This document shows positions 5,091 to 9,680 of a stretch of DNA of 9,680 nucleotides, piece after piece (positions within the stretch are counted from its first letter, which is position 1; each line of letters opens with the position of its first letter). Origin of the DNA: Aliitabrizicola sp031425325 (GTDB lineage Bacteria; Pseudomonadota; Alphaproteobacteria; Rhodobacterales; Rhodobacteraceae); assembly GCA_031425325.1 (NCBI GenBank), contig JANPJD010000062.1:1-9680 (forward strand), read 5' to 3'. Position numbers and translations under genes: made by a program. The notes below the pieces were generated by a model. It did not search any database. It was not told where the DNA came from and saw only the letters and a program-made list of their open reading frames with translations.

Positions 5091-6563
5091 TCACAGCCGG
5101 TAGAGGTCTTGGAACTTGGCCTCGACATAGTCGAGAAGCGGCTCCTCGGTCGGCTCGAACCCGCAGGCTGCGGCCACCGTCTCGCGCGGGCTCGACAGTC
5201 CGCCATGGCGCTGAAGGCGCTCCCGAAGCCAGCCCGTCGCCCCTGTCGTGTCGCCCTGCAAGAGCGCCGCGTCGAGGTCTGGCAGCGCCGCGCGCATGGC
5301 GTGGTGCAGGCACTCCGCATAGACATTTCCCAACGTGTAGGTCGGGAAATAGCCGAACAGTCCGACAGCCCAATGCACGTCCTGAAGGACGCCGTTCGAC
5401 GGGCGATCCACCGCAACGCCGAAGTCTGCAAGGAAGCGGTCGTTCCACGCGGCCTCGAGGTCACCGGTCCCAAGGTCACCCGCGATCAGAGCGCGTTCGA
5501 GGTCGAAGCGCATCATGATGTGCAGGTTGTACTGCACCTCGTCAGCCTCGGTGCGGATGAAGCCCGGCTGCACCCGATTGACCGCCGCATAGAAGGCGTC
5601 CGCATCGGGCGCACCGACCGCGCCGAACCGCTCGGTCATCCGACCGAACAGCCAGCCCGAGAAGGCCCGGCTGCGCCCGATCTGGTTCTCGTAGATGCGG
5701 CTCTGGCTTTCGTGGACCCCCATCGAGACGCCCGCGCCCAGCGGCGTCAGCCGATAGGCCGGATCGATACCAAGCTCGTAGCAGGCGTGACCGACCTCGT
5801 GGATGGTCGAGTAGAGGCAGTTGAACGGATCGCTCTCGACGATCCGGGTCGTGATCCGCGCATCGTCGCCCGAGCCCGACGAAAAGGGATGCACCGCAAG
5901 GTCGAGCCGCCCGCGGGCCCAGTCATAGCCGAAGGCGTCTGCTACTTCGCGGGCAAGCCCCAACTGCCTGTCCGCCGGGAAGTCGCCGCCCAGCGGCGGG
6001 GGCTGCCAGCCCGACCCAAGGATCGCGGACCGCAAGGCGACCAGCCGGGGCCGCATCCGGTCGAACATCGCGGCCACCGTCTCGGCATCCGCTCCCGCCT
6101 CGTAGTCGCTCAGAAGTGCGTCATAGGCATCGCCGCCCTCTGCCAGACAGGCAGCCTCCTCGCGCCGCAAGGCCACGACTTCGGTCAGGACGGGCAGGAA
6201 GGCAGCCACGTCCTCGCCAGCCCGCGCCTCGGCCCAGATGCCCTGCGCGACCGAGGTCACGCGCGCAATCTCTTCCGCCAGCCGTCCCGGCACCTTCAGC
6301 ATCCGCGCATGGCTGCGGCGGATGTGGCGCACCTGCGCCTCGGCCACGGGATCGTCAACCTCGACCGCCTCGAGCCATTCGGCCAGACGCGGATCAGTGC
6401 GCCGCGCGTGCAGCACCCCCTCAAGCGCCGCCATCTCCTCGGACCGCTGCGTGGCAGCACCACGCGGCATCACCGTCTCCTGATCCCAGCCGAGCCGTCC
6501 CGCGACCTGCGCCAGCGCCTCGGTCTGGCGCTGGAACGCCATCAGATCGTCATAGACCGTCAT
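5091..6563 (-). CDS. Carboxypeptidase M32 (carboxypeptidase Taq family)
   Basis: Cytosolic metallocarboxypeptidase of 490 aa, full length for family M32, removing C-terminal amino acids from peptides. The family motifs appear in order: HPF (225-227), DARIT (234-238, DXRXT), HEVGH (255-259, the zinc HEXXH with catalytic E256), HESQ (284-287, E285 the third metal ligand), IRTEAD (336-341) and GVLQDVHW (391-398). The ATG at 6563 overlaps the ctaA stop as ATGA, so translation is probably coupled to ctaA and transcription comes from the ctaA promoter. The frame stays open upstream of this ATG through most of ctaA, but that part is an antisense-like shadow of ctaA in another frame and has no homology. 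The biological link to heme A synthesis is not obvious; peptide recycling is the likely role. Confidence 0.93.
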   Translation of the reverse strand: MTVYDDLMAFQRQTEALAQVAGRLGWDQETVMPRGAATQRSEEMAALEGVLHARRTDPRLAEWLEAVEVDDPVAEAQVRHIRRSHARMLKVPGRLAEEIARVTSVAQGIWAEARAGEDVAAFLPVLTEVVALRREEAACLAEGGDAYDALLSDYEAGADAETVAAMFDRMRPRLVALRSAILGSGWQPPPLGGDFPADRQLGLAREVADAFGYDWARGRLDLAVHPFSSGSGDDARITTRIVESDPFNCLYSTIHEVGHACYELGIDPAYRLTPLGAGVSMGVHESQSRIYENQIGRSRAFSGWLFGRMTERFGAVGAPDADAFYAAVNRVQPGFIRTEADEVQYNLHIMMRFDLERALIAGDLGTGDLEAAWNDRFLADFGVAVDRPSNGVLQDVHWAVGLFGYFPTYTLGNVYAECLHHAMRAALPDLDAALLQGDTTGATGWLRERLQRHGGLSSPRETVAAACGFEPTEEPLLDYVEAKFQDLYRL

Positions 6564-7711
6564 GCCGTGCCCTCGCGGATCGAGCCTGCGCGCGGATAAA
6601 GCGTCAGGTGCCGCGCCCGCAGGATCAGCACCCACAGCACCACCGCCATCACCTGATGGGTGATCGCCATATGCGGAGAGGCCGCCGTCAGCACCGTCCA
6701 TATGCCGATCCCGACCTGAAGCACCATCGCCCCCATCACCATGTGGAACGCTCGTCGCGTCACAAGATGAGCCGAGCTGCGTCCGCGCAGCCAGACCACA
6801 ACCGCAAAGGCGAACAGGAGATAGCCCGACATGCGGTGGATGAACTGCACCAACCCCGGATTCTCGAAGAACGCGGCCCAGGCAGGCCGACCCGGCACAT
6901 AGAAGGCATCCGCCGGAAAGAACTGCCCGTTCATCAGCGGCCATGTCGGGAAGCCCCGGCCTGCGTCGATCCCCGCCACCAGCGCGCCAAGCAGCACTTG
7001 AAGGAAGGCGAAGTGCATGAGGCCCGTCGATAGCCCGAAAAGCCGCGCCTCGCGCCCGCGCCGCGCCTGCATGAGGTCGGTCTCGCTCCGCCCGAGCAGC
7101 AGCGCATACCACGCGATCAGTCCCAGGATGACGAAGGCGAGCCCCAGATGCGTCGCAAGCCGGTACGAGGCCACGTCGACCCTCTCGCCCGAGAGCCCCG
7201 ACGAAACCATCCACCAGCCGATCGCACCCTGCAGGCCACCCAGCGCGCCCAGCAGCAGAAGCCGCCCCGTCCATCCGGGCGGAATGCGCCGCGCGATCAG
7301 GAATCCCAGGAAGCCCACGACCCACACGAGGCCGATCACCCGCCCGAGTTGGCGGTGCCCCCACTCCCACCAGTAGATCGTCTTGAACGCCTCGAGGCTC
7401 ATGCCACGGTTCTGCAACTGGTATTCGGGAATCGCCCGGTACTTGTCGAACTCGACCTGCCACTCGGCCGCCGACATCGGCGGCAGCGCCCCCGTCACCG
7501 GGCGCCACTCGGTGATCGACAGACCCGAATCCGTCAGCCGCGTCAGCCCGCCCACAGCGATCATCACGGCGACGAGTGCAAACAGCACCATCAGCCAGAC
7601 CCGGATCGCGCCCCGCGCCCCCCGGCTCGCCCGGCCGATCGCACCGGTCTGGGCCGCTGCCGGACGCGCGTCCGACCCGACCTCCTCGAAAATGCTTCGC
7701 TTGCCTGCCAT
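6560..7711 (-). CDS. ctaA: Heme A synthase (CtaA/Cox15)
   Basis: Integral inner-membrane enzyme of 383 aa that oxidises the C8 methyl of heme O to the formyl group of heme A, needed by aa3-type cytochrome oxidase. About eight hydrophobic segments are visible, the first at about 37-57. The signature GGLTRLTDSGLSITEWRPV (54-72) follows directly. The four heme-ligand histidines of the family are H119 (WGHRQLGR), H188 (ATHLGL), H292 (IHRMSGY) and H352 (THQVMA). WPLMNG (257-262) is another conserved loop. Length and long loops match the alphaproteobacterial/mitochondrial Cox15 type rather than the shorter Bacillus type. The start at 7711 has a weak GGGG-containing RBS. It is the first gene of an operon with the M32 peptidase (4-bp overlap). 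Other cox genes are not in the window. Confidence 0.93.
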   Translation of the reverse strand: MAGKRSIFEEVGSDARPAAAQTGAIGRASRGARGAIRVWLMVLFALVAVMIAVGGLTRLTDSGLSITEWRPVTGALPPMSAAEWQVEFDKYRAIPEYQLQNRGMSLEAFKTIYWWEWGHRQLGRVIGLVWVVGFLGFLIARRIPPGWTGRLLLLGALGGLQGAIGWWMVSSGLSGERVDVASYRLATHLGLAFVILGLIAWYALLLGRSETDLMQARRGREARLFGLSTGLMHFAFLQVLLGALVAGIDAGRGFPTWPLMNGQFFPADAFYVPGRPAWAAFFENPGLVQFIHRMSGYLLFAFAVVVWLRGRSSAHLVTRRAFHMVMGAMVLQVGIGIWTVLTAASPHMAITHQVMAVVLWVLILRARHLTLYPRAGSIREGTA

Positions 7712-7735
7712 GTCGCCCCGCCGTCCTGTGCCGGG

Positions 7736-7764
7736 ACACTAGGCCCCCACCCGGGGGTCATCAA
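7736..7764 (-). promoter_or_regulatory. Candidate ctaA promoter
   Basis: On the minus strand a -35 TTGATG (7764-7759), 17 bp, then a -10 TAGTGT (7741-7736). Initiation near 7729 would give a leader of about 18 nt. The spacer contains a GC palindrome CCCCC/ACCC/GGGGG (7744-7757). The hexamers are only moderate matches. Confidence 0.35.
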
Positions 7765-7875
7765 GGCCCGCCGCCCCCGCGTTTTGCCGCAACCCCGCGA
7801 CGGCTCGCCAAAGCGTGTCTGGATCGCGAGACCGTTCACGAGCATTCTGACACCAACGCCATCCCCGAGGTTCCC

Positions 7876-8343
7876 ATGCGCCCGACCCGCCGGTTCCTTC
7901 TGTCCCTCGCCGCGACCGCAAGCGTCGGGGCAGCCCTCGCCGCTGGCCTTCTGCCCTCCACCGCCCGGTCCGACGCGGTTCTCGCCGAGGACGGCCTGGC
8001 GCTCTCGGGCTACGATCCGGTCGCCTATTTCACCGCGGGCGAGCCGCGCGCGGGCGATCCTGCGATGCATGCCGACTGGGGCGGCGCGCGCTGGCTTTTC
8101 GAAAGTGCGGCCAACCGCGACGCCTTCCTCGCCAACCCCGATGCCTACGCGCCGCAGTTCGGCGGCTACTGCGCCTGGGCGGTGGCCGAAGGCGATCTCG
8201 CGCCCATCGACCCCGAGGCGTGGCGGATCGAGGGGGGCAAGCTCTACCTCAACTACTCGCAGCGCATCCAGGCGCGCTGGGAAGCGGACATTCCCGGCAA
8301 CATCGCACGCGCCGAAGCGAACTGGCCCGGCCTCGCCGACTGA
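7876..8343 (+). CDS. Tat-exported YHS-domain protein
   Basis: Predicted periplasmic protein of 155 aa. The N-terminus MRPTRRFLLSLAATASVG has a twin-arginine-like TRRFLLS motif, then a hydrophobic stretch and a likely cleavage near residues 30-33, suggesting Tat export of a folded or metal-loaded protein. Residues 42-105 form a YHS-type domain: LSGYDPVAYF (43-52), the aromatic strand ARWLFESAANRDAFLANPDAYAP (71-93) and GGYCAWAVAEG (96-106) with the only cysteine, C99. YHS domains are associated with metal proteins such as copper ATPases and heavy-metal sensors; the role of this secreted single-domain type is unknown. The ATG at 7876 is preceded by GAGG at good distance, and the longer upstream frame runs into ctaA. 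Divergent from ctaA, so a link to oxidase or metal supply is possible but unproven. It ends 3 bp from the convergent methyltransferase. Confidence 0.85.
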   Translation: MRPTRRFLLSLAATASVGAALAAGLLPSTARSDAVLAEDGLALSGYDPVAYFTAGEPRAGDPAMHADWGGARWLFESAANRDAFLANPDAYAPQFGGYCAWAVAEGDLAPIDPEAWRIEGGKLYLNYSQRIQARWEADIPGNIARAEANWPGLAD

Positions 8344-8346
8344 GGT

Positions 8347-9069
8347 CTACTGCAGACGCCGCGCGATCTGGCGCAGCATTCCGTGGAAGGTCTGCACCTC
8401 GGCCCGCGTCAGGCCAAGACGCGCCCACATGTTTCGCAAGGCAAGTCGCATGCCCGCCGCCTTGTCGGGCGGAAAGAAGAACCCCGCCGCCTCGAGCCGT
8501 TCCTCGAAGTGGTCCCCCAGCCGCTGCACTTCGATGCCGCTGGCGAAATCCGTACCCGCCAGCGTCCGGACCTCGGGGGCGACGGCGGCGGTCTGCCTGC
8601 GCCACTCGTAGCCCATCAAGAGCACGCATTGCCCAAGGTTCAGCGACGGAAAGTCCGGGTTGACCGGCACCGTCACGATCGCCTGCGCCAGCGCCACGTC
8701 CTCGTTCTCAAGGCCCGCCCGCTCGGGCCCGAAGAGTACGCCCACCCGCTTGCCCGCCCCGGCCAGCGCGCGTGCCTGCTCCATCGCCCGCTCGGGCGTG
8801 ACGACCGGCTTCGTCAGGTCGCGCCCCCGCGCGGTCGTCGCGAAGACATAGTCGCAATCCGCGATGGCCGCCTGCACATCGGCATAGGGCGGCGGCTCCA
8901 GCAGCCGCCCGGCCCCGCTCGCCATCGCGATGGCCTTGGGATTGGGCCAGCCGTCGCGCGGGTCCACCACGCGTAGCCGCTCCAGCCCGAAGTTCAGCAT
9001 GGCGCGGGCGGCCGCCCCGATGTTCTCGCCCATCTGCGGGCGCACGAGGATGAAGGCGGGCGGGATCAT
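8347..9069 (-). CDS. trmJ: TrmJ-like tRNA 2'-O-methyltransferase (SPOUT family)
   Basis: Predicted SAM-dependent RNA ribose methyltransferase of 240 aa. Its knotted SPOUT domain shows the three family motifs: motif 1 NIGAAARAMLNFG (16-28), motif 2 GVLFGPERAGLENED (110-124) and motif 3 VPVNPDFPSLNLGQ (134-147). The order, the FPSLNLGQ loop and the helical C-terminal extension (about 170-240) match TrmJ, which methylates position 32 of several tRNAs; another TrmH-type target cannot be excluded. The start at 9069 (MIPPAFILVRP) is chosen because GGAG lies 5 nt upstream and homologues begin here. An in-frame extension to 9393 would cross the repeat and the divergent ThiE-like gene and is rejected. 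Confidence 0.88.
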   Translation of the reverse strand: MIPPAFILVRPQMGENIGAAARAMLNFGLERLRVVDPRDGWPNPKAIAMASGAGRLLEPPPYADVQAAIADCDYVFATTARGRDLTKPVVTPERAMEQARALAGAGKRVGVLFGPERAGLENEDVALAQAIVTVPVNPDFPSLNLGQCVLLMGYEWRRQTAAVAPEVRTLAGTDFASGIEVQRLGDHFEERLEAAGFFFPPDKAAGMRLALRNMWARLGLTRAEVQTFHGMLRQIARRLQ

Positions 9070-9096
9070 CGGCACTCCGTCGGATTGTCTCGCCGC

Positions 9097-9125
9097 CTGA
9101 TAGGCCAAGCCGGGCCGCCCGGCAA
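9097..9125 (-). promoter_or_regulatory. Candidate trmJ promoter
   Basis: Minus-strand -35 TTGCCG (9125-9120), 17 bp, -10 TATCAG (9102-9097). Initiation near 9090 would give a leader of about 20 nt with GGAG before the ATG. Four of six bases match in each hexamer, at optimal spacing. Confidence 0.4.
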
Positions 9126-9144
9126 CGCGCCAGCCAGCCCGTTT

Positions 9145-9189
9145 TCTGTCCACAAGTATCCTCGGGGGGTGAATTGGCCGCAAGGCCAA
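9145..9189 (-). repeat. Modular dispersed repeat, copy B (motif plus hairpin)
   Basis: On the plus strand TCTG, two bases, CACAAGTATCC (9151-9161), a run of six G (9164-9169), then a perfect hairpin TTGGCC-GCAA-GGCCAA (9174-9189) with a GNRA-type tetraloop. It shares the motif with 2223-2268 but has an unrelated hairpin. It lies in the divergent gap between trmJ and the ThiE-like gene, just upstream of the candidate trmJ -35. Both copies have the same orientation relative to the downstream minus-strand gene. Confidence 0.55.
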
Positions 9190-9293
9190 GAGGGCGGCAG
9201 ACGGCCCCCCTCGCCCCGCCCGGGTCACGTGCGCCGGTGGCCAAGCCCACACAACTGCGCTAGGAACGCCCGACGCCGCGCGAGGAACCGCCC

Positions 9294-9680
9294 ATGACCG
9301 ACACCGACCGCCCGCAGACCTACCTCGTAACCCCGCCCGAGTTCGACCTCGAGACATTCCCCGACCGCCTCGCGGCCGTCCTCGACGGCGCACCCGTGGC
9401 CTGCCTGCGCCTCGCGCTCGCCACCAAGGACGAGGACCGCATCGCGCGCGCTGCCGATGCCCTGCGCGAGGTCGTCCATGCCCGCGACGTGGCCATCGTG
9501 ATCGAAAGCCACCTCTTGCTCGTACCGCGCCACGGCCTCGACGGTGTCCACCTGACCGACGGCGCGCGCAGCCTGCGCTATGCCCGCAAGGAATTGGGCG
9601 GCGACGCCATCATCGGCGCCTTCTGCCGCACCTCGCGCCACGAGGGCATGAACGCGGGCGAGGCGGGCGCCGATTACGTC
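9294..9680 (+). CDS. ThiE/TenI-like thiamine phosphate synthase family protein, 3' end cut by the window
   Basis: The first 129 residues of a TIM-barrel protein resembling thiamine phosphate synthase, which joins the pyrimidine and thiazole phosphates in thiamine synthesis. YLVTPPEFD (10-18) is the first strand, GLDGVHLTDG (81-90) corresponds to the ADGVHLGQ loop, IIGAF (106-110) to a core strand and SRHEGMNAGEAGADYV (114-129) to the S-x-H...GADY segment. The usual IND-R and GQ residues that bind pyrophosphate and metal read IES-H (70-73) and TD (88-89), so it may be a divergent paralogue. The start at 9294 has GAGGA 8 nt upstream. It is divergent from trmJ. The frame is open to base 9680. 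Confidence 0.8.
   Translation, partial: MTDTDRPQTYLVTPPEFDLETFPDRLAAVLDGAPVACLRLALATKDEDRIARAADALREVVHARDVAIVIESHLLLVPRHGLDGVHLTDGARSLRYARKELGGDAIIGAFCRTSRHEGMNAGEAGADYV

Noticed and set aside
5109..6599. 496-codon plus-strand frame
   Set aside because: Antisense shadow of the M32 carboxypeptidase gene.
5091..7739. 882-codon minus-strand frame suggesting a giant fusion protein
   Set aside because: Only the last 490 codons are real (M32 peptidase). The upstream part is ctaA in a different frame; the ATGA overlap shows two separate genes.
7148..8611. 487-codon plus-strand frame spanning ctaA, the YHS gene and trmJ
   Set aside because: It crosses three well-supported genes in other frames and has only Arg/Pro/Ser-rich low-complexity content.
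9070..9393. N-terminal extension of the trmJ reading frame
   Set aside because: It would cover the repeat, the promoter and the start of the divergent gene; the ATG at 9069 has a proper RBS and matches where the family begins.

Overview
The window looks like chromosomal DNA of a high-GC alphaproteobacterium, most likely Rhodobacterales (Rhodobacteraceae/Paracoccaceae). The evidence is the GC-rich, closely packed genes, an alphaproteobacterial type heme A synthase (CtaA/Cox15), a bactofilin, a Tat-exported YHS protein, and an rRNA leader of a kind I associate with Rhodobacter relatives. The assignment comes from recognition of sequence character, not from a database search. I see no transposase, integrase, phage gene, CRISPR array or tRNA. 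This is mostly ordinary core genome.

Layout, left to right. Positions 1-533 carry no protein gene. They hold, on the minus strand, a promoter (366-394), a structured leader and a boxA antitermination element (222-231) of an rRNA operon whose 16S gene must start just beyond the left edge. A perfect DnaA box (492-500) lies upstream of that promoter. Next, on the minus strand, comes a two-gene operon: an agmatinase/guanidinobutyrase-like ureohydrolase (2219-3247), followed with an ATGA overlap by a YtcJ-like metal-dependent amidohydrolase (534-2222). A bactofilin gene (3434-3808, +) diverges from it and converges on a hot-dog thioesterase (3818-4240, -). The thioesterase is divergent from an enoyl-CoA hydratase/isomerase family gene (4298-5077, +). 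Then comes the minus-strand operon ctaA (6560-7711) and an M32 carboxypeptidase (5091-6563), again with an ATGA overlap. A Tat-exported YHS-domain protein (7876-8343, +) diverges from ctaA and converges on a TrmJ-like tRNA methyltransferase (8347-9069, -). A ThiE/TenI-like gene (9294 onward, +) runs off the right edge.

How the genes relate. The ureohydrolase and amidohydrolase probably act together on guanidino or amide compounds, although neither substrate can be read from sequence. The thioesterase and the crotonase-fold protein both act on acyl-CoA and share a short divergent control region. CtaA makes heme A for cytochrome oxidase. The rest are unrelated housekeeping genes.

The least explained signals are a two-copy modular repeat (a conserved motif plus a variable hairpin) at 2223-2268 and 9145-9189, the DnaA box next to the rRNA promoter, an 11-nt inverted repeat linking the rRNA promoter to its leader, and two enzyme-family members whose usual catalytic or binding residues are replaced (the crotonase and the ThiE homologue). 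I found no convincing new multi-gene system.
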